64,000 bases of DNA from Cyanobacteria bacterium SZAS-4. Its GTDB lineage: Bacteria > Cyanobacteriota > Vampirovibrionia > Obscuribacterales > Obscuribacteraceae. Within the stretch, counting starts at the first letter, position 1; the number at the start of each line of letters is the position of its first letter. The translations under genes were made by a program, and so were the position numbers. The stretch covers positions 235,681 through 299,680 of the forward strand of contig JAFEAT010000015.1 of assembly GCA_018266255.1 (NCBI GenBank), given 5' to 3'. Below, in pieces: positions 25,580 through 33,859 of the stretch. The notes under the pieces were generated by a model. That model searched no databases and had not been told where the DNA came from. It saw nothing but the letters and a program-made list of their open reading frames with translations.

Positions 25580-27790
25580 CTACACTTGCTGGACGAGTGT
25601 CGACTTGGTTCGGGCATGTTTCCCAACACGCTCGTTCTGAGCGCGTTGCTTTCGAGCAAAGTTGATTTGAGCACGTGCCAATTCGGAACCGTAGCGTCCG
25701 GTAAGCACATATAGGAACATCATGTGTAAGCTGGCAAAAGCTCGCCATGAAAATAAAGTATCGCGTTGGTCGATGGGAGAGCGCTCAAACAGCCAGTGTC
25801 CAAGCAATCCTGTTGCCTGCGAAATTGGCATGAGCAGCAGAATCCAAAAATTCTTGTCTGCAATAGCCAAAGCGGGAATGGCATACATCAGCACAAAACC
25901 GAAACAGTGCATAGCAACATTGGCAGGATTTTGATGCTTCAACAAAAAAATTGGCCAGTAATCAACATTCATGGCAGCATTAGTTTCGCCAGCGTCAAAG
26001 ACTTCAGACAGATAGGAAACATTGTCTGCAATACGATTTCGATGTAACTCCAACGCTTGATGCTGAGACTTAGTTCGATTTAACTGAATCAGCAGATCTC
26101 CATGTTTCTGTTCTTCCAAAATTGGCAAGGGAACACCATCACGAACGACTGCCGTTCCGTTTACGAAAACTTGATGTACGGTGCCATCCACATCGCGCTT
26201 CACCATGCGTGGTGCACCGTTGAATATTGGGTCGCTTATAACTGACACGCCCGGTACAGGTGATTTCAACTTGGCGGGGTCGAGTATTGTGATATCGGCC
26301 CTGCCACCGAGCCTGATGCTACCCGCGTCCAGATTGAACCAGCTTGCCGGTTCTGATGTGACTCGCGCAACCGCTTTGTGAAACGGCAAGAATTCAGTCG
26401 TCGCGGCTTGCCTGAGAACAGAAAGTGCATTGTCGAAAAATGCCAGGTTACGACTATGCGCTCCAGCATCGCTGAAACCCGGCAAGATATGTGGATGACT
26501 GATCAACTTCTGCCGAACATTTGGTCGTTGATTTGCATTGCAAGCAAACCAGCGTAGATCTTCGTCATACTTCTCGAGCAACGACATGAAATACTGCAGC
26601 GGATCTACACCAGCGTTACGTGCCGCTTGCCCGACCGACTGTCCAGCTAGTGTTGCATCTGGTGCGTTAGCGATAGTCATGAGATCGAAGTTGCGGTGGA
26701 AGGTGCGGGGAAATCCACCGTACCAAGATTTTTTGAATTCTTCTTTGAACTTAGGATCGCTCCAGAGTGCCTGGCGCTCCGAACGGCTCTTACAATTATT
26801 CAATCTCACTCCGGCAGAAAATTCCTCAAAGAACGGAGTCAGGCATCCATCTGCATAAATCACAAATGGCTCCGCCAGAGTTTGAAAGCGGATGTTGCAA
26901 CCAAAGAGCTGATTGCAGATAAACAGCAAGAATGGATAGATTCGCCACAACTGCGGTGCACTATCCATGTCTAGAGCGGCGAGAATGGTATTGCGTAGTG
27001 GTGCTCTCCACATACCTGGGCTCAATCGCAAAATATCGACTAGCGACCAGGGGTTTTGCGGGTTTGGAGTAACTTGGAAAACGGCGTTCCGGCTTCGGCA
27101 GACATCTGCGAGCATCTTGTATTCCACGAACGCAGCGTGATGTGAAGGCAGGGCTTGTCCGGCAAACGGACCGCTCACCTTATGCCAGTGCACCATATCT
27201 ATCGATATGCCGATACATCCGGCATCTAGAGCAGACTCAGCTAAACGCTTCATCGCATCGATTTCATCGAAACTAGCGTGATCTGATAGGCTGCGTTCCA
27301 AACCCATCACTTGCACGCGAAGCGCACTATGACCAAGCATACTGGCGATGTTCGGACCGAGGCGCAACTGCCTGAGGTGGTCGAAATATTGTTGGGGCGA
27401 TGACCAGGCTTTAGCGGTGTTGAGCCAGCCCGAAATCAGCTCAGCAGGCAATGTTTCTACACGAGAGAAAATATGCGCCAAATCTTGGGGATCACCGAAT
27501 GTGGTGGACAAACTGCACCCGCCCATCACTACAGAAGTGACACCATGACGCACCGACTCAGACAGTGAAGGAGCGACTTCAACCTCAAGGTCATAGTGGG
27601 TGTGGATGTCTACCAGTCCAGGTGTAATCCACGATCCAGAAACATCGACGACTTCGGCTGCATCAACGTCGAGATTTGGACCCAAAGCGGCAATGCGACC
27701 ATCGTGCACGGCGATGTCAACAAATTTGCCTTCGTTGATACCATCGAAGACAAATCCATTTTTTAGCACGAGGTCGCAATGCATCCGCAT
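25580..27790 (-). CDS. Fusion of N-acyl-D-amino-acid deacylase-like amidohydrolase and Mpo1-like (DUF962) domain
   Basis: 736 residues. Residues 1-590 are an amidohydrolase-superfamily enzyme close to D-aminoacylases: VDIHTHYDLEV (metal-binding HxH), GCSLS, GHSALR, FSDAGAHSRNL near 440, and a C-terminal composite-domain strand (VRDGVPL). Residues from about 607 on (MNVDYWPIFLLKHQNPANVAMH ... GHWLFE) match the DUF962/Mpo1 family, membrane proteins; yeast Mpo1 is an Fe2+-dependent dioxygenase for alpha-oxidation of 2-hydroxy fatty acids. The fusion suggests deacylation of an N-acyl amine coupled to processing of the released acid. ATG 27790 directly follows the stop of the SnoaL-like gene. Confidence 0.8.
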   Translation of the reverse strand: MRMHCDLVLKNGFVFDGINEGKFVDIAVHDGRIAALGPNLDVDAAEVVDVSGSWITPGLVDIHTHYDLEVEVAPSLSESVRHGVTSVVMGGCSLSTTFGDPQDLAHIFSRVETLPAELISGWLNTAKAWSSPQQYFDHLRQLRLGPNIASMLGHSALRVQVMGLERSLSDHASFDEIDAMKRLAESALDAGCIGISIDMVHWHKVSGPFAGQALPSHHAAFVEYKMLADVCRSRNAVFQVTPNPQNPWSLVDILRLSPGMWRAPLRNTILAALDMDSAPQLWRIYPFLLFICNQLFGCNIRFQTLAEPFVIYADGCLTPFFEEFSAGVRLNNCKSRSERQALWSDPKFKEEFKKSWYGGFPRTFHRNFDLMTIANAPDATLAGQSVGQAARNAGVDPLQYFMSLLEKYDEDLRWFACNANQRPNVRQKLISHPHILPGFSDAGAHSRNLAFFDNALSVLRQAATTEFLPFHKAVARVTSEPASWFNLDAGSIRLGGRADITILDPAKLKSPVPGVSVISDPIFNGAPRMVKRDVDGTVHQVFVNGTAVVRDGVPLPILEEQKHGDLLIQLNRTKSQHQALELHRNRIADNVSYLSEVFDAGETNAAMNVDYWPIFLLKHQNPANVAMHCFGFVLMYAIPALAIADKNFWILLLMPISQATGLLGHWLFERSPIDQRDTLFSWRAFASLHMMFLYVLTGRYGSELARAQINFARKQRAQNERVGKHARTKSTLVQQV

Positions 27791-28429
27791 TTAAGCCTTT
27801 TTGCGCATCATCGACATCCCAAGAGCACCAATGGCAATGCCAACAACGGCACCCGCCAGAACCGCCAAAATGACAAACTTTTGAATGTCATCTTTGATTG
27901 TGGTGACTACAGGATTGTCCAAAATATTCGCGGAAAAAATAATTCGAGAAACCTTCCATTTGCCGTCGTCTTTTATGACTACAGCACTCCAACGCTCAGG
28001 CATAACTTTTACTTCGCCGCTCTTGAAGTAGTAGCTATCATTGGATGTTCCATGACAGATGCCGACAGTATCTGATAAGAATTCAGTCGGACCATCGGCG
28101 ACAGGTTTGACTTCAATTTTGTCAATTCCAAATGTTTTGTTCTCGAACAGTTTCGTCCAGTAATCACGGAATGCGTCAAGAGATGCAAACTTCTGTCCAT
28201 CGACTGTGATGACGGTTAAATTATTCTGCGATAGGAATGGCTTAAGCGTATCGAAATCTCGAGTATTGATTGCCTTTTCAGTCACCTCGCGCAATTTCGT
28301 AAGCTCAACATGATCTTGTGCATGAGCTTGATCTGGCTGAGTCGTGGTCTTCGGGGTTTCCAGTGCTTGGGCACTACCTGCTGTGAGCGACATGAACAAA
28401 CTCACAGCCACTGGCAATATATGACGCAT
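27791..28429 (-). CDS. Exported SnoaL/DUF4440-like protein with C-terminal TM helix
   Basis: 212 residues from ATG 28429 with GAGAAA upstream; an earlier in-frame start at 28477 would bury the signal peptide. Residues 1-24 are a signal peptide (LPVAVSLFMSLTAGSAQA). The middle is an NTF2-like fold typical of SnoaL/DUF4440 (EKAINTRDFDTLKPFL, FRDYWTKLFENK, RWSAVVIKDDGKWKVSRI). A C-terminal TM helix (ILAVLAGAVVGIAIGALGM) and basic tail anchor it. It is the first gene of the minus-strand operon. NTF2-like domains bind small molecules; the ligand is unknown. Confidence 0.8.
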   Translation of the reverse strand: MRHILPVAVSLFMSLTAGSAQALETPKTTTQPDQAHAQDHVELTKLREVTEKAINTRDFDTLKPFLSQNNLTVITVDGQKFASLDAFRDYWTKLFENKTFGIDKIEVKPVADGPTEFLSDTVGICHGTSNDSYYFKSGEVKVMPERWSAVVIKDDGKWKVSRIIFSANILDNPVVTTIKDDIQKFVILAVLAGAVVGIAIGALGMSMMRKKA

Positions 28430-28554
28430 TATTTTTCTCGCTTGTTTAAGAAAGACGGCGGCTATACTATACATCAAGCGAAACTGTAGCCTAACGAAAA
28501 CGGCATGAACAGCGGATATACGGGTATATCGAATGATACCACGGGTGGGGTAGC
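28430..28554. promoter_or_regulatory. Divergent promoter region with palindromic operator candidate
   Basis: This 125-bp region separates the two divergent oxygenase operons. GATATAC at 28515-28521 and GTATATC at 28524-28530 form a perfect 7-bp inverted repeat with a 2-bp centre, 25 bp before the glycosyltransferase GTG start. Its position suits an operator that could govern the plus-strand operon and perhaps both. No unambiguous -35/-10 pair could be fixed. Confidence 0.4.
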
Positions 28555-29943
28555 GTGACTAACAAAGTGTCTATCGCTCAGGGCGATCCGATTGCCAAAA
28601 TGAAAAATTTGCCACAACATTCATTCGGCGGGCAGCCCGCCGAACGAAGACTGATGCTGGTTCTACTTGCTGGCTTCGCATTACTAACGATCCTTCTGGA
28701 TATCTATTCGCCACCAGTTACGACCTTTACGGTGTTCATTGCATATGCGGTCATTTTCTCACTGTTGAAGCTCTGCGCAAGAGAGCACCGCAGCGTCGAC
28801 AGAATTGCAACTCAAGCACGCGAATACGAGTTCACGCAGCCGCTCGTTTCGATAGTCATTCCGGCTCACAACGAAGAACGAGTAATCGCAATGACGATAA
28901 AGTCAATGTTGCAACTCGACTATCCCAGTTATGAGCTGTTAGTGGTCGATGACCGCAGCACAGATCAAACAGCCGCCATACTTCGCACCATAAAGATGTC
29001 CGACGATCCACGCTTCCGATATTTTTCACGTCCGGAAGACAGCAGAGCAGGAAAGGCAGCCTCTATAAATGAAGCGTTATCGCACACGAACGGTAAGTTG
29101 ATTGCAGTGTTTGATGCAGATGCTCAAGTCGAGCCAGACTTCCTCACCAAAATGGTCCCGTACTTCGCTAATCCACTGGTGGGCGCAGTGCAAGGAAAGA
29201 AGAAGCTGATCAATGGCAATCAAAATCTGCTGACAACTTGTCAGAAGAACGAGTACTACATGGACCACCATTTTCAGGCAGTCCGTGACACCGTTCGTAG
29301 TGCTGTTGAGTTGCGCGGTAATGGAATGCTTTTGCGGCGCACCGCTTTGGAAGAGCTTGGCGGCTTGAACGAGCGCGCTATGTGCGAAGATTTGGATCTG
29401 TGCACAAGACTGCATGCGGCAGGGTGGGATCTCCGCTTCGCTCAAGATGCTCTGGTTGCCGAAGAAGCTCCAACAACGCTGAGCGCACTATTCAAACAGC
29501 GAGTAAGGTGGACCGAGGGCAGCATCCTTCGGTATATAGATCACGCACCAAGAATTCTCTTCAATAAGAAACTGGCGCTCAGAACCAAGCTCGATGCGGT
29601 TCTATTTATATTCGAATTCATCGGACCATTCTGGTTACTGATGGAAAATATCGCCCTGGTCACGCAATGGGCTAACGGCACACTAGCGCCGCGGCCACTG
29701 CTATTCGCGGCACCAGCCATGACCGTTCTGTGCCTCTACTTTATCTACGCAAGTTTTGTCGGCATCTATAAAGAGGAAAATAGGTCGTTCCTGAAAGCGA
29801 TCCAGGGAGCACTGATGGTCTATTTTTATCTGACGATTCTGTTCGTGCCGATTGTTTTTCGCCTGATGTTCAAATTCCTCAAAAACAACGAGCGCGACCT
29901 CTCCTGGTACAAACCTCCCAGGTACGGAGCAGCGATGAAATGA
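28555..29943 (+). CDS. Membrane family-2 glycosyltransferase
   Basis: 462 residues. Two N-terminal TM helices (about 35-75), then a GT2 catalytic domain: SIVIPAHNEE, VVDDRSTD, FDADAQ (DxD-type), the acceptor-site CEDLDLCTRL, and QRVRW (QxxRW), followed by about three TM helices at the C-terminus. This is the processive/BcsA-like or ceramide-type topology, using a UDP- or GDP-sugar at the inner face of the membrane. The GTG start follows GTGGGG. It is the first gene of a seven-gene plus-strand operon; the ATGA overlap couples it to the fatty acid hydroxylase. Confidence 0.92.
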   Translation: MTNKVSIAQGDPIAKMKNLPQHSFGGQPAERRLMLVLLAGFALLTILLDIYSPPVTTFTVFIAYAVIFSLLKLCAREHRSVDRIATQAREYEFTQPLVSIVIPAHNEERVIAMTIKSMLQLDYPSYELLVVDDRSTDQTAAILRTIKMSDDPRFRYFSRPEDSRAGKAASINEALSHTNGKLIAVFDADAQVEPDFLTKMVPYFANPLVGAVQGKKKLINGNQNLLTTCQKNEYYMDHHFQAVRDTVRSAVELRGNGMLLRRTALEELGGLNERAMCEDLDLCTRLHAAGWDLRFAQDALVAEEAPTTLSALFKQRVRWTEGSILRYIDHAPRILFNKKLALRTKLDAVLFIFEFIGPFWLLMENIALVTQWANGTLAPRPLLFAAPAMTVLCLYFIYASFVGIYKEENRSFLKAIQGALMVYFYLTILFVPIVFRLMFKFLKNNERDLSWYKPPRYGAAMK

Positions 29944-30686
29944 ATCCCTGGATGCTCTGCGCATTACTTCCAATGGTAACGTTTCCCGTTCTAGTGCTGG
30001 CGGAGAACCGCTCGGCATCAAATTCAAGCGCTATATCCAAATATTCGCACGGCGATTGGATCTTAAATTTGTCCGGATTTTTTATGCAGGGTCTGGTGAT
30101 ACCAGCCGTTGGCCTTTTGCTTGCCACTTATCTTTTCCCATCCGTCTTGCCAAAACTGCACCATTGTCTACAAATAGGTTTTATCGGAGCTTTCTTACTA
30201 AATTTCATCGGCGTAGACTTTCTCTACTATTTGCAGCATCGAGCCTTTCATCGCATTCCATGGCTCTGGAAACTTCATGCTCCGCACCACTATTCTCCCA
30301 CCGTCAATGTCTGGGCGACTTCGCGCAATGCGCTTGTGACGCACTTCTTCTTCGTCTATATGCTTGTTAGTCCAATACTCGGCTATCTCTGCGACGCGAC
30401 AGAAGGATTTTTCGCCGGAGCGATGCTGACAGCGGCACTAGATCTTTTTCGCCACTCTAGAGTGAATGTTGAGTGCCCTGGATTAGACAGCATCTTACTC
30501 ATGCCTCGTGAGCACCATCGCCACCATGACTCAAACAAACCTGAAGCAAACTATGGTGCCAATTTTATTTTATGGGACAAACTCTTCGGAACATTCGAAC
30601 CAGGAGACCGCTTTCCCAGCTCATATGGCGCATCTCACCAGCCTTCGTTCCAAACGCAACTACTCTGTCCATGGAAATCCATTTGA
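29940..30686 (+). CDS. Fatty acid hydroxylase / sterol desaturase-family protein
   Basis: 248 residues with three to four TM helices and the histidine clusters of the membrane diiron family: HRAFH near 100, HAPHH near 112, and HRHHD near 200. Family members hydroxylate or desaturate acyl chains, sterols or carotenoids at the membrane. The start ATG overlaps the glycosyltransferase stop. Together with the Mpo1-like domain in the divergent operon (an enzyme type acting on 2-hydroxy acids), a hydroxy-acyl product is plausible but unproven. Confidence 0.9.
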   Translation: MNPWMLCALLPMVTFPVLVLAENRSASNSSAISKYSHGDWILNLSGFFMQGLVIPAVGLLLATYLFPSVLPKLHHCLQIGFIGAFLLNFIGVDFLYYLQHRAFHRIPWLWKLHAPHHYSPTVNVWATSRNALVTHFFFVYMLVSPILGYLCDATEGFFAGAMLTAALDLFRHSRVNVECPGLDSILLMPREHHRHHDSNKPEANYGANFILWDKLFGTFEPGDRFPSSYGASHQPSFQTQLLCPWKSI

Positions 30687-30736
30687 TCGAAAAGTCAATC
30701 ACTTTTGTCCGAAAGACCATCATCAAGGAGTAAACC

Positions 30737-31921
30737 TTGCATCCACATCTCGCTCAAAGAAACACAAAATCACTGCTCGACGATCGCCCGACTTATAAGA
30801 AGTTAGAGCTAAATCAAAAGCGCAATGACGAGCAAGATCACTCGGCAATGATGGATGAAGCTGCGGCAAAATTTGTCTACGAAGACTGCAAAGATGAATA
30901 CTGGAACCCTGAAGAATTCTCGCTTCTATACGGAACTCCGCTGTGGAATGAATCTTCCACTGCGCAAAAGGTGATTCTCAATCAACTCTTCTGGGTAGGC
31001 TACTACTCTCAAATTATCTCAGCCGAAATTGCCACCATTTATCTAAATCAAGTTTCTGCCGCAGGACTGTATGCGCACGAAGACTTTCGCATCGTCTGCG
31101 ATTCACTCGATCTCGAAACCAAACAAGAACGTGCTCACATCAACGCATTTAAAACCATCGGCGAAGACGTCGAGTGGAGACTCTTTGGCGAGCGGCTTTT
31201 CACGTACCCGATGCGCAGCCTCTTCGAACAAACGATGATCTTTGCAGACTCGAATGCAGGCAAAGACTTTTGGAGAAAACTTCAAATAAAAGCATTCACT
31301 CTTTTATCATCAAGCAACGCATTTCTCGCCAGTCAATATTTACTGGTGCGCGGGCTGCGAACGCTAAATGGAAAACAAATTCAACACAAACTCTCACTGT
31401 ATTACACATCGCACCCAGACAAAGAGAATGCGCCCATCCCATCGAAAATCAGCTACTACCACTTCATGGATGAGAGCTTTCACTTCAACACGTCAAAACT
31501 GATTGGTCACGAAATTCCGCGCAGTTTAGACGAACCGACATCGTTCGAAAAATTCGTGATGAATAAAGGAATCGCTGGCTGCCAAAAGGATCACTTCAAT
31601 TTTTCCGCCACATTGAAAGGCATTTTTTGGTACGAGCCATCGCTATTTCCAGTGCTCTATAAACTATTCCGCTCTGTTCACTTCGGCATGAATGACGCAG
31701 AAGCGAGGAAGATGCTGGAAGGCTGCTTTTGCCAGGAGAACGAGGCAATCAATCAAGCTTACGAGCTGCATCGAACAGCTTATGAGTCTTACAAGGTGTA
31801 CGTCGATCCGATTCAATATCTCGATGACCAGAATCGAAACATGAAGATCATGGGTGGTAACTCGATTCAAAAATATCTCAGCCTGAATACCAAAGCACTG
31901 CGTAACTTCAGGAGCACGTAA
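30737..31921 (+). CDS. AurF-type diiron oxygenase-like protein
   Basis: 394 residues. TTG start at 30737 is supported by AAGGAG 6 nt upstream. The diiron signature of p-aminobenzoate N-oxygenase (AurF/CmlI family) is partly conserved: E97, E131-x2-H134 and H242-x3-E246-x2-H249. AurF has an additional carboxylate between the second and third sets; here helix 191-210 (NAFLASQYLLVRG) has no Glu or Asp, only Gln at about 200. So either I have misaligned the helix or one ligand is lost. AurF enzymes oxidise amines to hydroxylamine or nitro groups. The protein is soluble and lies between hydroxylase and ferredoxin genes. Confidence 0.75.
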   Translation: MHPHLAQRNTKSLLDDRPTYKKLELNQKRNDEQDHSAMMDEAAAKFVYEDCKDEYWNPEEFSLLYGTPLWNESSTAQKVILNQLFWVGYYSQIISAEIATIYLNQVSAAGLYAHEDFRIVCDSLDLETKQERAHINAFKTIGEDVEWRLFGERLFTYPMRSLFEQTMIFADSNAGKDFWRKLQIKAFTLLSSSNAFLASQYLLVRGLRTLNGKQIQHKLSLYYTSHPDKENAPIPSKISYYHFMDESFHFNTSKLIGHEIPRSLDEPTSFEKFVMNKGIAGCQKDHFNFSATLKGIFWYEPSLFPVLYKLFRSVHFGMNDAEARKMLEGCFCQENEAINQAYELHRTAYESYKVYVDPIQYLDDQNRNMKIMGGNSIQKYLSLNTKALRNFRST

Positions 31922-31923
31922 AA

Positions 31924-32220
31924 ATGTCATTTTGCGTTGAATTTCCTACCAGCGAATACAAAGCAGTTTCATTGCCTGCCGGTTCGAATTTGTCTGAACA
32001 GTTGACTGTGGTAAATTCACCAGTTCTTTTTGGCTGCCGCACAGGCATTTGTGGCACCTGCCTCGTGCAAATTCAATCAGGAGAAGACACTCTAACGCCC
32101 CCAGACGAAGCGGAATTAGAAGCGCTAGAGATTTACGCTCCCGGAATCAAAAATGCTCGACTGGCTTGCCAGATCGCATTGACCAGCGACATATCACTGA
32201 TTCGAATTGAGGGAGCATAA
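31924..32220 (+). CDS. [2Fe-2S] ferredoxin
   Basis: 98 residues. The plant-type [2Fe-2S] site reads GCRTGICGTCLV (C38, C43, C46) with a fourth Cys near residue 81 (ARLACQI). It supplies electrons, most likely to the Rieske oxygenase encoded 1 bp downstream (TAATG overlap) and perhaps to the AurF-type protein before it. No ferredoxin reductase is encoded in the operon. Soluble, cytoplasmic. Confidence 0.95.
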   Translation: MSFCVEFPTSEYKAVSLPAGSNLSEQLTVVNSPVLFGCRTGICGTCLVQIQSGEDTLTPPDEAELEALEIYAPGIKNARLACQIALTSDISLIRIEGA

Positions 32221-33254
32221 TGTCGCATTCATTGCTTCCACAATATTGGTATGTCATTGCAGAGGCGCGAGAACTGACGCAGCAGTCTGTGCTGTCACGC
32301 ACGATATTGGATGAATCGCTCGCCTGCTATCGTGACTCACAGGGAAAGGTAGTGATCGCTCAGGACCGCTGCATCCATCGAAGCGCTCGCCTTTCATCAG
32401 GCACCGTAAGTGATGGCAACTTGAGCTGTCGTTATCACGGATGGGTTTACGGTGACAGCGGAAAAATCGTTTCGATACCGTGTGAAGGTGGCGAAGAATT
32501 TGCCAGCCAATGCGGAATGAAAGCAAAGACTTACACATCAATCGAGCAAGATGGATACGTCTACGTATGCCTTAAACCGGGCGAGCACACACCACCTCGC
32601 CCTATGACTTTGAACGAATTGGGCTCTGTCTGGAAAGGAAGAGTGCGCCTGCAGAACCGCTTTCAAAACTCACTTTCGAATTGCGTGGAAAATTACATCG
32701 ATGTTCCGCATACCGCTTATGTGCACCACGGAATTTTTAGAAAGCCTCGCGGCGAACCACTGCGAACCACTGTCACGAGACACGAAGGTCGCATCGATAT
32801 TACCTATCACGGCGAGCGATTAAACCTGGGCACATTCAGCATGTTTCTGAATCCACAAGGCTCAGAGATAGAGCATACCGATCATTTCTTCGCTCCAAAC
32901 GTGACGAGCGTGCACTACAAAATGCCTGGCGGCTACCGATATTCGATCAGCTCACAGTCAATTCCAGTCACCGCAATGGAAACTATGGTGTACACAGACA
33001 TCAGCTACGACTTCGGTGTTTGGACCCCGTTTGCCGCGTGGATAGTCCGTCGGCAAGCGCAAGAAGTGCTCAAGCAAGATATCGATATTCTAAACGAGCA
33101 AGGCCGCAACATCGACAAATATGGCGAGCGGTTCTACACAACGTCTGCCGATTTGATTCACACACTGACCAGCGAAATCATCTCAGGCATGAGAAGTGGA
33201 ATAACGCCGGCGGAGATCTCTTCTGAAACAAAGGAGATTACTTTCTGCGTATGA
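32220..33254 (+). CDS. Rieske non-heme iron oxygenase (2)
   Basis: 344 residues. The Rieske site is C51-x-H53 with C70-x2-H73 (DRCIHRSARLS ... CRYHGW). The mononuclear iron site NCVENYIDVPHTAYVHH has the D-x2-H-x4-H spacing. It is shorter than ring-hydroxylating dioxygenase alpha subunits and resembles oxygenases that act on single large substrates (PaO/CAO/vanillate-demethylase-like). The start overlaps the ferredoxin stop by 1 nt and the stop overlaps the next gene (ATGA). It is only distantly similar to the first Rieske protein, so it is not a recent duplicate. Confidence 0.92.
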   Translation: MSHSLLPQYWYVIAEARELTQQSVLSRTILDESLACYRDSQGKVVIAQDRCIHRSARLSSGTVSDGNLSCRYHGWVYGDSGKIVSIPCEGGEEFASQCGMKAKTYTSIEQDGYVYVCLKPGEHTPPRPMTLNELGSVWKGRVRLQNRFQNSLSNCVENYIDVPHTAYVHHGIFRKPRGEPLRTTVTRHEGRIDITYHGERLNLGTFSMFLNPQGSEIEHTDHFFAPNVTSVHYKMPGGYRYSISSQSIPVTAMETMVYTDISYDFGVWTPFAAWIVRRQAQEVLKQDIDILNEQGRNIDKYGERFYTTSADLIHTLTSEIISGMRSGITPAEISSETKEITFCV

Positions 33255-33859
33255 CATTGATCGGACGACTAGCAACGCTCTTTCCAATCACACATCTCGG
33301 GGCGATTGTAGGGACGTTGCTGTGGTTTGTCTGGCATCCAGGAATCGTCAGTGCTACGGCTCTCATATTCAGCATCTACTTCTTGCCACCACTACTTTTT
33401 CGAGTCTACTGCTTGAAGCATCCTGCCAAAGCTGGACGCTGGGTAATTAGCAACGCAGAGCGATGCGACTGGTGGATCGCGCATCAGATGCAGATGGTTT
33501 ACGCTGCGGTGCCAGCCTTCGAAGCATTCCTGCGATTCGTGCCCGGCGTCTACAGCGCCTGGCTGAGACTGTGGGGAAGTAAGGTCGGCAAAAACGTTTA
33601 TTGGACGCCGATGGTTGAAATTATCGATCGGCACATGCTTCGCATCGGTGACGATGTTGTTTTTGGACACAAGGTTATTTGCACATCGCACGTGGTTTCG
33701 AGGAAGGACAATGGTGAATTCGTCCTGCTTTTGCGCCCCGTGAGAATTGGTTCTGGCACCTTCATTGGTGCACTCTCAAGGTTGGGTCCCGGTGTGAAAA
33801 TACCGGCGAAATCAGCCGTTCCGTACGACACTGAATATAGGTTTTCATATGCAGAATAA
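33251..33859 (+). CDS. Left-handed beta-helix acyltransferase-like protein
   Basis: 202 residues. The N-terminal half has two hydrophobic segments (about residues 12-55) and an amphipathic region; the C-terminal half (VGKNVYWTPMVEIIDRHMLRIG ... VRIGSGTFIGALSRLGPGVKIP in parts) carries the hexapeptide-like turns of a left-handed beta-helix acyltransferase, with His in FGHKVICTSHVV as a possible catalytic residue. Such enzymes move acetyl or acyl groups from CoA or ACP. The start overlaps the Rieske stop, and the end overlaps the GH3 gene start. Acceptor unknown. Confidence 0.75.
   Translation: MTLIGRLATLFPITHLGAIVGTLLWFVWHPGIVSATALIFSIYFLPPLLFRVYCLKHPAKAGRWVISNAERCDWWIAHQMQMVYAAVPAFEAFLRFVPGVYSAWLRLWGSKVGKNVYWTPMVEIIDRHMLRIGDDVVFGHKVICTSHVVSRKDNGEFVLLLRPVRIGSGTFIGALSRLGPGVKIPAKSAVPYDTEYRFSYAE

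Noticed and set aside
25572..25748. 59-codon N-terminal extension of the GNAT-like gene
   Set aside because: It overlaps the preceding gene in another frame and has many Cys/Arg residues unlike the rest; the ATG at 25571 gives normal operon spacing.
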